Shown here: positions 35,999-44,447 of the stretch, in pieces | Layout: the number at the start of each line of letters is the position of its first letter | Numbering within the stretch: position 1 is the stretch's first letter | Assembly: GCA_944326035.1 (NCBI GenBank) | Contig: CALVCS010000001.1 | Coordinates: 82,922-146,921 of the forward strand | DNA from: an uncultured Alistipes sp. | GTDB lineage: Bacteria > Bacteroidota > Bacteroidia > Bacteroidales > Rikenellaceae | Length of the DNA stretch: 64,000 nt | Direction of reading: 5' to 3' | Program-made: the position numbers and the translations under genes | The notes under the pieces: generated by a model | Told to the model about the DNA's origin: nothing | Database searches by the model: none | Seen by the model: only the letters and a program-made list of their open reading frames with translations

Positions 35999-37960
35999 AT
36001 GAAAGAGATAGAACAATTAATCGCCATTTCTCAATTCTACGGTCGCGACAGCCGTTATGTCATCGCCGGCGGAGGCAACACCTCCTTCAAAACCGCCGAC
36101 AAACTGTGGGTCAAAGCCAGCGGCCACGCCCTGGCCACGATTACCGAAGAGGGATTCGCCCTCCTCGACCGGGCCAAATTGAATGTCATCTCCGAAAAAC
36201 AGTATCCGACCGATCCGGCGGCCCGCGAAGAAGAGGTGAAAAACGATCTGGCCGCCGCTTGCATCACCAAGGATCGTCGGCCGAGCGTGGAAACCTCCCT
36301 GCACAATGCCCTGCAGGCGCCGTTCATCGTGCATCTGCACCCCACGATGGTCAATGCCCTGATGTGCTCCCAGAACGTGGAAACCGTCACGCAACAACTG
36401 TTCGGCGACAGCGTCCTGTACATCCCGTACATCGACCCGGGGTATATTCTGTTCAAAGAGGTCGAAAAGCGCATCCAGGCCTACACCGCCGCCCACGGGC
36501 ATGAACCGGCCGTCATTCTGTTGCAGAATCACGGGATCTTCGTCGGAGCCGACACCCCCGAAAAGGTGCAGGCCCTCTATGACGAAGTGTTGAGCAAAAT
36601 CGAACATGCCCTGACCGTTACCCTGCCAACCGGCACGAAAGCCGTATGCTCCTGCGCCGCCGAAGTCGTTCCGGCCCTGCGTATCTGGTGCAGCGCCGGC
36701 GGTTCTGACAAGACCCTCCAGGTGGTCAACAATGAACTGATCGACTACTTCACCGCATCGGCTGAAAATATCGCCAAGATTTCGAAACCCTTCTCGCCCG
36801 ATATCATCGTGTACTGCAAGTCGCAATACATCTACATCGACGCTCAGGGTCCCGAAGCCATCCGGAAAGCCGCCCAGGAAAAAATCGCCGCCTACATCGC
36901 CCAAAACGGCTATGCTCCCAAGGTCATTCTGATCAAAGGCCTGGGACTGGTTGCCGTGGGGGACAACGCCGCCGGAGCCAACATCATCCAGGAGGTTTAT
37001 CAGGATATGATGAAAATCGCCTACCTGTCGGCCTCGTTCGGGGGCGAACACCCCATGACCCAGGCCCAAATCGACTTTATCGACAACTGGGAAGTGGAAA
37101 ACTACCGCCGTAAAGTGAGTGCCGGAGGCGCAGCCGGACGTGTCGAAAACAAAATTATCATCGTCACCGGCGCCGCTCAAGGTTTTGGTGAAGGCATCGC
37201 CCGTTGTCTGATCGCTCAGGGCGCCAACATCGTGGTGGCCGACCTGAACGAAACCGTCGGCACGCAAACCGTCGCCAACCTGAATACCCTGGCCAAAAGC
37301 AATCGGGCAATTTTCGTCAAAACGAACGTCGCCGATCTGGACAGCTTGCAACAACTGGTGCATGAAACGGTCTGCGCATTCGGCGGACTGGACGTTTTCG
37401 TCAGCAACGCCGGCGTCGTACGGGCCGGAAGCATCGACGTCATGACGCCCGAAAACTTCGAATTCGTCACCAAAATCAACTACAACGCCTACTTCTACTG
37501 CGTGAAAACCGTCACCCCGGTGATGAAACTCCAGAACCAATGCGATCCGCAACGGTACGCCGACATCATCCAGATCAACTCCAAGAGCGGTTTGCGCGGC
37601 TCAAAGGCCAACTTCGCCTATGCCGGTGGCAAATTCGGAGGTATCGGTCTCACCCAATCCTTCGCGCTGGAGCTGGCCCCCGCCCGCATCAAGGTCAATT
37701 CGATCTGCCCGGGCAACTTCTACGAAGGTCCTCTGTGGAGCGATCCGGTCAATGGGCTGTTCGTCCAATACCTCAAAGCCGGTAAAGTCCCGGGCGCCCA
37801 GAGTGTCGAAGACGTCCGCAAATACTACATGGCTCAAGTCCCGATGCAGAAAGGAACCGGTCCCGAAGATGTCACCAAAGCGGTGCTGTACCTGATCGAA
37901 CAGACCTGCGAAACCGGACAAGCCCTCCCCGTCACCGGCGGACAAGTGATGCTCAGCTAA
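35999..37960 (+). CDS. Bifunctional class II aldolase / short-chain dehydrogenase (SrlD-like SDR half)
   Basis: 653 residues. Residues 1-240 are a class II aldolase with zinc ligands in HLHP and NHG (LQNHGIFVGAD). A middle region (about 240-375) resembles the spacer of rhamnulose-phosphate aldolase/dehydrogenase fusions. From about 383 comes an SDR: VTGAAQGFGEG for NAD binding, NAG, and the catalytic serine and YxxxK in INSKSG...YAGGK. The segments IIQINSKSG, KFGGIGLTQS and VTGGQVM recall sorbitol-6-phosphate 2-dehydrogenase (SrlD/GutD). The likely activities are cleavage of a ketose 1-phosphate and oxidation of a polyol or aldehyde. A RhaE-type role in rhamnose breakdown is the main alternative. 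Confidence 0.82.
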   Translation: MKEIEQLIAISQFYGRDSRYVIAGGGNTSFKTADKLWVKASGHALATITEEGFALLDRAKLNVISEKQYPTDPAAREEEVKNDLAAACITKDRRPSVETSLHNALQAPFIVHLHPTMVNALMCSQNVETVTQQLFGDSVLYIPYIDPGYILFKEVEKRIQAYTAAHGHEPAVILLQNHGIFVGADTPEKVQALYDEVLSKIEHALTVTLPTGTKAVCSCAAEVVPALRIWCSAGGSDKTLQVVNNELIDYFTASAENIAKISKPFSPDIIVYCKSQYIYIDAQGPEAIRKAAQEKIAAYIAQNGYAPKVILIKGLGLVAVGDNAAGANIIQEVYQDMMKIAYLSASFGGEHPMTQAQIDFIDNWEVENYRRKVSAGGAAGRVENKIIIVTGAAQGFGEGIARCLIAQGANIVVADLNETVGTQTVANLNTLAKSNRAIFVKTNVADLDSLQQLVHETVCAFGGLDVFVSNAGVVRAGSIDVMTPENFEFVTKINYNAYFYCVKTVTPVMKLQNQCDPQRYADIIQINSKSGLRGSKANFAYAGGKFGGIGLTQSFALELAPARIKVNSICPGNFYEGPLWSDPVNGLFVQYLKAGKVPGAQSVEDVRKYYMAQVPMQKGTGPEDVTKAVLYLIEQTCETGQALPVTGGQVMLS

Positions 37961-38022
37961 ACGCTGAAGAAAAGAAAATTGGCACTTTTCCGGACAAGCT
38001 ACCGGAAAACCGAATTAATCCG

Positions 38023-38030
38023 TATATTTG
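38023..38030 (+). promoter_or_regulatory. Bacteroidetes -7 element upstream of the zinc dehydrogenase gene
   Basis: TATATTTG matches TAnnTTTG exactly and lies 38 bases before the start codon in a 108-base gap. No clear -33 TTG is at the normal distance. It may allow separate transcription of the last three genes of the cluster. Confidence 0.5.
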
Positions 38031-38068
38031 CGCCAGCAACGGGCGTAAATATCTTAACGCTTAATCGT

Positions 38069-39349
38069 ATGAAAACAAAAGCAGTAAGATTATATGGCAA
38101 GAATGACCTCCGACTGGAGGAGTTCCAGTTGCCGCCCATTCAGGACGATGAAATTTTGGCTAAGGTAGTCTGCGACAGCATCTGCATGTCCTCCTACAAG
38201 GCCGCCCATCAAGCCAACGTACACAAACGGGTACCGAGGGACATCGCTTCCAATCCGGTGATCATCGGGCATGAGTTTGCCGGTGAACTGGTGGAAGTGG
38301 GCGCCAAATGGCAGTCGAAATTCAAACCCGGATTCAAGTTCTCCATCCAACCCGCCCTCAACTATGAAAAAGGTCCGGTGGGGGTATTGAGCGCTCCGGG
38401 CTACTCCTACCGCTATATCGGCGGAGATGCCACCTATGTGATCATCCCCAACGAAGTGATGGAACAGGGCTGCCTGCTCGAATACAAAGGGCGCGGATAC
38501 TATCCCGGTGCCCTGTCCGAACCGCTCTCGTGTGTCATCGGCGCCATGCACGCCAACTATCACACCACCCCGGGCTCCTATGTGCATCAAATGGAGATCA
38601 AACAGGGGGGAAATATGGCGATTCTGGCCGGGGTGGGTCCCATGGGCCTGGCCGCCATCAATTATGCCATCCATCGTCCCGATCGCCAACCCAAACTGCT
38701 GGTCGTTACCGACATCGACCAGACCCGTTTGGATCGGGCCGCCCTGCTGTACTCCCCGGCCGAAGCCGCCAAAAACGGCATCGAACTGAAATATGTCAAT
38801 ACGGGCTCCATGAGCGATCCCGTTACCGAACTCCGTGACCTGACCGACGGGAAAGGCTACGACGACGTTTTCGTGTTCGCTCCGGTGGCTCCGGTGGTAC
38901 AACAGGCCGATGCGATTCTGGCCTTCGACGGTTGCCTCAACTTCTTCGCGGGCCCGGCCAAAACCGACTTTACCGCCCCGTTGAACTTTTATAACGTACA
39001 CTACGCCTTTACCCATATTGTGGGAACCAGCGGCGGCAATACGGCCGACATGCAGGAAGCCATCCACATGATGAGTGAAGGGCTCGACCCGGCCGGTCTG
39101 GTCACCCATATCGGAGGCCTGAACGCCGTGATCGACACCACCCTGAACCTGCCCTCGATTCCGGGCGGCAAAAAATTGATTTATACGCATATCGACATGC
39201 CGTTGACCCCGATTGCCGAATTCGCCGAACGTGGCAAAACCCAAGCCGTATTCAAAACATTGGCCGAAATCTGCGATCGCCATAACGGACTCTGGAGCGT
39301 GGAAGCCGAAGAGTATCTGCTCGCCCATGCCGATGAAGTGAAAGAGTAA
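38069..39349 (+). CDS. Zinc-binding MDR-family dehydrogenase, L-sorbose-1-phosphate reductase-like (SorE-like)
   Basis: 426 residues. The ATG at 38069 gives MKTKAVRLYGKNDLRLEEF, the normal family N-terminus. Zinc and catalytic segments are CDSICMSSYK, VIIGHEFAGE and EPLSCVIGA. The nucleotide-binding loop is GVGPMGLAA. The arrangement GHEF...GGDATYVIIPNEVM...EPLSCVIGAMHANYH...LNFFAGP...HIVGTSGGNTADM resembles SorE, which interconverts L-sorbose 1-phosphate and D-glucitol 6-phosphate. This is from memory of the family, and the exact substrate is uncertain. The neighbouring SrlD-like domain makes a ketose/polyol phosphate substrate plausible. Confidence 0.78.
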   Translation: MKTKAVRLYGKNDLRLEEFQLPPIQDDEILAKVVCDSICMSSYKAAHQANVHKRVPRDIASNPVIIGHEFAGELVEVGAKWQSKFKPGFKFSIQPALNYEKGPVGVLSAPGYSYRYIGGDATYVIIPNEVMEQGCLLEYKGRGYYPGALSEPLSCVIGAMHANYHTTPGSYVHQMEIKQGGNMAILAGVGPMGLAAINYAIHRPDRQPKLLVVTDIDQTRLDRAALLYSPAEAAKNGIELKYVNTGSMSDPVTELRDLTDGKGYDDVFVFAPVAPVVQQADAILAFDGCLNFFAGPAKTDFTAPLNFYNVHYAFTHIVGTSGGNTADMQEAIHMMSEGLDPAGLVTHIGGLNAVIDTTLNLPSIPGGKKLIYTHIDMPLTPIAEFAERGKTQAVFKTLAEICDRHNGLWSVEAEEYLLAHADEVKE

Positions 39350-39461
39350 GGAGATGGGATTCGGTGCCTGTGATTTTTTAGATGAAGCCTATAAACCTGA
39401 TTGAAAACAATCATAAACAACCATCCGGTTCCAAACCGGGTAAAACTCAATCAAAAAAGTC

Positions 39462-40766
39462 ATGAAGCAACTAGACACGAAACTGATGCACCCCGCAGAG
39501 CAGATCAAAGTGATCATCGGGCGTATCTACCGCAGCGGGATGACGACCACCTCGGGCGGTAACGTCTCCATCATGGACGATAGCGGCGATATGTGGATCA
39601 CGCCCAGCGGCATCGACAAAGGCTCCCTGACCGAAAAGGATATCATGTGCGTCAAGGCAGATGGTACCATCATCGGCCCGCACAAACCTTCGTCGGAGTA
39701 TCCCTTCCACAAAGCGATCTACCAAATGCGTCCCGGTATGAAGGCGGTCATTCACGCCCATCCGCCCGCATTGGTTTCGTTCAGCATCACCCACAAAATT
39801 CCGAACACCAACATCATCCCGCAGGCTCGCCGTATCTGCGGTCGCATCGGGTTCGCTCCCTACGACACGCCGGGCAGCCAAGGACTCGGTAAGAAAATCG
39901 CGGCTGAGTTCAAAAACCATCCCGATTACAAAGCCGTCATCATGGAAAACCATGGGGTGGTTTTGTGCGGGGAAGATCTGATGGACGCCTACCAACGTTT
40001 TGAAACCCTGGAACTGTGCGCCCGTACCGAACTCAATGCCATGGTGCTGGGACAACCGACCTACCTGACCGAAGAACAGATCGGCCAGCATGAAGCCTCG
40101 TTGCCCACCGATTATCCCCACTTCATGGGGGTTACCTACCCCTCGGACGAACGCGCCATCCGTACGGACATCGTGAAAATGGTTCGTCGTGCCTGCGACC
40201 AGGGGCTGATGATCAGCACCTACGGGACTGTCTCGGTTCGTTGGCGGGGGAACGACTTCCTGATCACCCCTCCGGGCAAACCGCGTTGGGACATCGAACC
40301 GCAGGATATCGTTCAGGTGAAAAACGGGATGGTCGAAGCCGGCAAAATTCCGAGCCGTTCGGTCGCCATGCACCAGGCCATCTACCAAAGCAACCCGAAG
40401 ATCAACTCCATCATCCTGACCCAGTCGCCCAACCTGATGGGTTTCTGCACTTCGGGCGTCAAATTCAACGTCCGCACCATTCCCGAAAGCTGGATTCTGC
40501 TACAGGATATTCCGATCATCCCTTACGGGCTGCAGTACGAAGATCCGCTGGCCATTCCTGAAATGGTTAAGAAAGTACCTTGCCTGCTGCTGGCCAACGA
40601 CTCGGTGCTGGTAACCGGCGATCAGCTGCTGAACACGTTCGACCGTCTGGAAGTGGCCGAATTCAGTGCCAAATCTCTGATCATGGCCGCTCCGATCGGG
40701 GAACTCAAACCGATCAACGACCAACAGGTCGAAGATCTGCGCGTGGCTTTCCACGTGGGGGAATAA
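39462..40766 (+). CDS. Tandem class II aldolase/adducin-family protein with a degenerate second half
   Basis: 434 residues built from two class II aldolase units. The first (about 1-205) keeps the sugar-phosphate and zinc motifs: TTSGGNVS, SSEYPFHKAIY, IHAHPPALV and ENHGVVLCG. The second (about 225-434) has the same layout (STYGTVSVR, AMHQAIYQSNPKINSIIL), but the ligand positions read TQSP instead of HAHP and ANDS instead of ENHG. It should therefore not bind zinc. It may be structural or regulatory. The active half suggests cleavage of a ketose or aldonate phosphate. It lies between the SorE-like gene and the lipoate ligase. Confidence 0.8.
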   Translation: MKQLDTKLMHPAEQIKVIIGRIYRSGMTTTSGGNVSIMDDSGDMWITPSGIDKGSLTEKDIMCVKADGTIIGPHKPSSEYPFHKAIYQMRPGMKAVIHAHPPALVSFSITHKIPNTNIIPQARRICGRIGFAPYDTPGSQGLGKKIAAEFKNHPDYKAVIMENHGVVLCGEDLMDAYQRFETLELCARTELNAMVLGQPTYLTEEQIGQHEASLPTDYPHFMGVTYPSDERAIRTDIVKMVRRACDQGLMISTYGTVSVRWRGNDFLITPPGKPRWDIEPQDIVQVKNGMVEAGKIPSRSVAMHQAIYQSNPKINSIILTQSPNLMGFCTSGVKFNVRTIPESWILLQDIPIIPYGLQYEDPLAIPEMVKKVPCLLLANDSVLVTGDQLLNTFDRLEVAEFSAKSLIMAAPIGELKPINDQQVEDLRVAFHVGE

Positions 40767-40785
40767 ACCGCTAAACGTCGTTTCC

Positions 40786-41484
40786 ATGCAACTGATTCTC
40801 AGTCCGTGGAACCTGCCCCAGTACAACATCGTGCTGGAAGAATACTTGCTAACAGAACGTCCGGGGGACGTTCTGTTGCTGTATATAAACCGTCCATCGG
40901 TGATCGTGGGCCGCCATCAGACCCTCGAGGCCGAAGTCGATTTATCCTACTGTCAACGGGAAGGGATTCCCGTCCTGAAGCGGCTGTCGGGCGGAGGAAC
41001 GGTCTATCACGACGAAGGGAACCTCAACTATGCGTTCTTTGGCGACAAAACCGCCGAACCCTTTCTCGATCACGACTTCAATGCCCCGGTCATCCAGGCT
41101 TTGGCCCGCCTCGGCATTGCGGCCCAGGCTGGTCCTCGCCGGGAACTGTTGTTTCAGGGAAGGAAAATCTCCGGCACAGCCTCGCACATCACCCGTCACC
41201 GATGGCTGTTCCACGGTACGCTGCTCCATCGAACCGACCTGGAACGGCTCGACCGTATCCGTCAGGGCGACCCGACTCGCCGAGGAAAAGGAGTCGCCTC
41301 GGTTCCCAGTCCGGTGATCAATATCGGCCCGTATAGGGATGCCGACGAATCGACGGAAGTGTTTTGCCAACGATTGACCGAAGTGTTCCTGCAAGAATAT
41401 GGGCTCGAGGCTCCTACCCCCCTGACCGAAGCCGAACAGGCCCTCATACGGCAACGAGCAGAACAACGTTACGGTTCATTCTAA
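40786..41484 (+). CDS. lplA: Lipoate-protein ligase A family protein
   Basis: 232 residues with the lipoyl-adenylate site RLSGGGTVYHDEGNLNYAFF and the conserved lysine in GRKISGTASH. It is shorter than E. coli LplA and appears to lack the C-terminal accessory domain, so it may need a partner or act only as a transferase. It attaches lipoate to E2 lysines. Its position 19 bases after the aldolase gene, in the same cluster as a lipoylated E2, suggests that it serves that complex. Confidence 0.88.
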   Translation: MQLILSPWNLPQYNIVLEEYLLTERPGDVLLLYINRPSVIVGRHQTLEAEVDLSYCQREGIPVLKRLSGGGTVYHDEGNLNYAFFGDKTAEPFLDHDFNAPVIQALARLGIAAQAGPRRELLFQGRKISGTASHITRHRWLFHGTLLHRTDLERLDRIRQGDPTRRGKGVASVPSPVINIGPYRDADESTEVFCQRLTEVFLQEYGLEAPTPLTEAEQALIRQRAEQRYGSF

Positions 41485-41523
41485 CAGATAAACGGCCTGA
41501 ATTTGCCGAAAATACGCTTATAG

Positions 41524-41556
41524 AAAAGGGCTGCGGAAGATTTCCGCAGCCCTTTT
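41524..41556. terminator. Bidirectional terminator after the aldolase/lipoate ligase cluster
   Basis: A perfect 15-bp stem, AAAAGGGCTGCGGAA with TTCCGCAGCCCTTTT, has a three-base loop. It separates lplA from the converging transporter gene. Confidence 0.9.
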
Positions 41557-41578
41557 CTTATACCGCCCGACCGAGAGA

Positions 41579-42640
41579 TTACATCAAGGCCGGAGCGACA
41601 TATTTAGCCAACAAGTAGCCTCCTCCCAACAACCACACATACAGAATCGAGGCTAAAAGGAACGGTTTGGCTCCGGCTTTTTTGAACTTTTCGAAGTTGG
41701 TTTCGGCGCCCAGGGCCGTCATGGCCATCGTCAACAGGAACGTATCCAGCCGTTTGATGAAGGCGATCACCGGCTCCGGCAACAACCCCAACGAATTGAA
41801 AGCAATCACCGCCAGAAAGCCCAACGCAAACCAAGGAATCGCCACCTTCCCGGCTCCCTGCTGTTGTTGTGTTTCGCCGCGCAAACGAGCCTTACGCGCC
41901 CGCAAACGGGCAATCGACCAGCTAATCACTAACAGCGCCGGCACCAACATAATGACCCGAATCATCTTGACAATGATCCCCACGTTCGAAATTTCTTCGC
42001 CCATGGCATTCCCAGCCCCGACCACATGCGCCACTTCATGCAGCGTCGATCCGGTATAGAGTCCCATCTGTTCCGGGGTCAGGGTCACGATGCCCTGTTT
42101 ATAGAGTACAGGATAGAGGAACATCGAAATCGTCCCGAAAATCACGACCGTCGAAACCGCCACGGCCGTTTTATAGGGTTTGGTATGAATGGTCGCTTCG
42201 GCCCCCAGAATCGCAGCCGCCCCGCAAATACCGCTACCCACCGAGGTCAATAGCGCAATGCCTCGGTCCATCCGCAACAGACGACCAATCCACACCCCTC
42301 CGTAAATGGTCCCGGCCACGATAATCGCATCGATCAGAATCGCCGGCAACCCGACTTGTACGATATCCTGAAACGTCAGGTTGAATCCATACAGAATGAT
42401 CCCGACCCGCAACAGACGTTTGGAACAGAAGAGAATGCCCGGTACCCATGTGGCCGGCAAACGGTTCCGCAGGCTGTTGGCATAAGCCATCCCCAAAATG
42501 ATCCCGATAATCAACGGGCTGAGCGAAAGCCCTTTGATAAAAGGGAAATCACTGATATAAAACGCCGCACAGGAAAACAAGGCGATCAACAATACGCCAT
42601 GCAACATATTCCCCTGTTTTTCACTCAATTTCATGTTCAT
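41579..42640 (-). CDS. YeiH/UPF0324-family membrane transporter (putative sulfate exporter family)
   Basis: About 353 residues with ten or so hydrophobic segments. Family features include SPLIIGIILGMAYAN, LLRVGIILYGFNLTF, LTSVGSGICGAAAILG and TGSTLHEVAHVVGAG. The start is taken at 42640 (MNMKLSEK), and a start at 42634 is also possible. The family is often labelled a sulfate exporter on indirect grounds, and the substrate here is unknown. It is transcribed away from mdh and forms its own unit. Confidence 0.8.
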   Translation of the reverse strand: MNMKLSEKQGNMLHGVLLIALFSCAAFYISDFPFIKGLSLSPLIIGIILGMAYANSLRNRLPATWVPGILFCSKRLLRVGIILYGFNLTFQDIVQVGLPAILIDAIIVAGTIYGGVWIGRLLRMDRGIALLTSVGSGICGAAAILGAEATIHTKPYKTAVAVSTVVIFGTISMFLYPVLYKQGIVTLTPEQMGLYTGSTLHEVAHVVGAGNAMGEEISNVGIIVKMIRVIMLVPALLVISWSIARLRARKARLRGETQQQQGAGKVAIPWFALGFLAVIAFNSLGLLPEPVIAFIKRLDTFLLTMAMTALGAETNFEKFKKAGAKPFLLASILYVWLLGGGYLLAKYVAPALM

Positions 42641-42943
42641 AACCACTCGATATTCATGATCAATACGGTGCAAAGAAACCGCTTATTTCGGAGAATCGGT
42701 CACCTCAAATATTTATCACCCATAACCAAAAGTTATATCGACCCCGCTCGACGATCCTAAACATTATTTTCGTCGTACGTTTTGATTTCTCGATTTTCGG
42801 CACTTTCTTTGCCCCTGGAAAGAGACCGTTCCCCGATATTCCGATCAGTTATCGGGAATAATGATTTTCCATGACATTATTTGAAGAAAAGACGCTATCT
42901 TTATAGGCGTAAAATTTAAGGTTAACTCAAAAAACAATACGTT
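42641..42943. other. Intergenic region between the YeiH-type gene and mdh
   Basis: This AT-rich divergent spacer of about 303 bases holds no credible gene. It contains CCCGATA (42832-42838) and TATCGGG (42850-42856), an inverted repeat with an 11-base spacer that may be an operator or hairpin. A TATCTTTA at 42896-42903 resembles the -7 box of the mdh promoter with one mismatch. Confidence 0.5.
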
Positions 42944-43945
42944 ATGAATTTTCTGACGAATGAAAAGCTGACCATCGTCGGCGCAGCCGGGATGATCGGT
43001 TCAAACATGATCCAAACCGCTATTATGATGGGTCTTACCCCCAACATCTGCGCGTATGACCCCTTCGCTCCGGCCCTGGAAGGCGTAGCCGAAGAGATGT
43101 ATCACTGCGGTTTCGAAGGTATTAACCTGACCTACACTACCGATGTGGCCGAAGCCTTCCGGGATGCCAAATACATCGTTTCCTCGGGGGGTGCCGCCCG
43201 TAAAGCCGGCATGACCCGTGAAGATCTGCTCAAAGGCAATGCCGAAATCGCCGCTCAGTTCGGTAAAAATATCCACACCTACTGCCCCGATGTAAAACAT
43301 GTCGTAGTTATCTTTAACCCGGCCGATATTACCGGGCTGATCACCCTGATCTACTCGGGCCTCAAACCGTCGCAGGTGAGCACGCTGGCCGCTCTGGACA
43401 GCACCCGTCTGCAAACCGCCCTGGCTCAACACTTCGGAATCGCTCAGGACAAAGTAGTCAACTCGCGTACCTATGGCGGACACGGCGAACAGATGGCCGT
43501 CTTCGCTTCGACTACCATGGTCGACGGCAAACCGCTGAGCTCGCTGATCGGCACCCCGGCTCTGACCGAAGAAAAATGGGCTGAAATTCGTCAGCACGTC
43601 ATCCAAGGCGGGAAACGTATCATCGAACTGCGTGGTCGTTCGTCCTTCCAGAGCCCGGCCTATGTTTCGATTGAAATGATCCGGGCCGCTATGGGTGGAG
43701 CTCCGTTCCGTTGGCCGGCCGGCACCTATGTCGATGAAGGGGAATTCCGTCACATCATGATGGCCATGGAAACCTCGATCGACAGCGAAGGGGTGCACTA
43801 CAAACTGCCGCAAGGAACGCCGGCTGAACTCGACGCGCTGCGTACCAGCTATCAGCACCTGACTCATCTGCGCGATGAAGTGATCGAAATGGGCATTCTG
43901 CCTTCCATCAGCGAATGGTCGAAGATCAATCCCAACCTGAAATAA
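42944..43945 (+). CDS. mdh: Malate dehydrogenase
   Basis: A 333-residue NAD-dependent lactate/malate dehydrogenase-superfamily enzyme. It has the Rossmann motif VGAAGMIGSNM, the segment VIFNPADITG around the substrate loop, LDSTRLQTALAQHF, and the catalytic histidine in RTYGGHGEQM. This form is typical of Bacteroidales. It interconverts malate and oxaloacetate on the reductive route to succinate. It has its own transcription unit and ends at back-to-back terminators. Confidence 0.88.
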   Translation: MNFLTNEKLTIVGAAGMIGSNMIQTAIMMGLTPNICAYDPFAPALEGVAEEMYHCGFEGINLTYTTDVAEAFRDAKYIVSSGGAARKAGMTREDLLKGNAEIAAQFGKNIHTYCPDVKHVVVIFNPADITGLITLIYSGLKPSQVSTLAALDSTRLQTALAQHFGIAQDKVVNSRTYGGHGEQMAVFASTTMVDGKPLSSLIGTPALTEEKWAEIRQHVIQGGKRIIELRGRSSFQSPAYVSIEMIRAAMGGAPFRWPAGTYVDEGEFRHIMMAMETSIDSEGVHYKLPQGTPAELDALRTSYQHLTHLRDEVIEMGILPSISEWSKINPNLK

Positions 43946-43962
43946 TCGTTCCGATTATACCG

Positions 43963-43994
43963 AAAATCCCGAACGGATTCGTTCGGGATTTTTT
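43963..43994 (+). terminator. Rho-independent terminator of mdh
   Basis: AATCCCGAACG pairs perfectly with CGTTCGGGATT around a four-base loop, followed by six T. Confidence 0.9.
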
Positions 43995-44031
43995 ATGCGC
44001 TGACCCCAAGGTCCCTTGTCCCTATTCCATA

Positions 44032-44066
44032 AAAAAGCCGCATTTTTTGTCAAAATGCGGCTTTTT
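44032..44066. terminator. Terminator at the end of the rhamnose operon
   Basis: A perfect 15-bp stem, AAAAAGCCGCATTTT with AAAATGCGGCTTTTT, works on either strand. It lies 20 bases after the rhaM stop and ends the minus-strand operon. Confidence 0.9.
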
Positions 44067-44085
44067 CTTGCTGATCCGACCGGAC

Positions 44086-44400
44086 CTATTCCAAATAGAA
44101 AAGTTCGGGCAGCGGAATCGATACCGGCGAATTATCGGCATTCGTTTCCATAATATCGGCCATATAATCCCACCACTTCTGCACAATCGGCGTGGGACCC
44201 AAATCCTGGGAAGTCTGTTCGCCTTCGATTTTCTGTACGGCAAACAGAATATTCGTTTCCTTATCCCAGAAGATCGAATAATCGTATACCCCCGAATCCT
44301 TGAGCATCTTCACCAATTCGGGCCATATTTCATTATGACGTTTCTGATATTCGGCTTCGCAACCGGGTTTCAATTTCATTTTAAAAGCACAACGCTGCAT
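44086..44400 (-). CDS. rhaM: L-rhamnose mutarotase
   Basis: A 104-residue ferredoxin-like dimeric protein that interconverts the alpha and beta anomers of L-rhamnose. Family signatures are the N-terminal RCAFKMKLKPGCEAEYQKRHNEIWPEL and the C-terminal WWDYMADIMETN, with tyrosine and histidine residues of the active site. It is the last gene of the rhamnose operon, 47 bases after rhaT. Confidence 0.93.
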   Translation of the reverse strand: MQRCAFKMKLKPGCEAEYQKRHNEIWPELVKMLKDSGVYDYSIFWDKETNILFAVQKIEGEQTSQDLGPTPIVQKWWDYMADIMETNADNSPVSIPLPELFYLE

Positions 44401-44447
44401 ATCAATCTATTTTAAAAGTAAAACAAGCTTTTCTCAACATATCGTCC

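Noticed and set aside
36017..37552. Long antisense frames over the aldolase-SDR fusion, and similar ones over lpdA, xylA and the GH106-like gene
   Set aside because: All are explained by the codon composition of the real genes and none has a signal, domain or promoter of its own.
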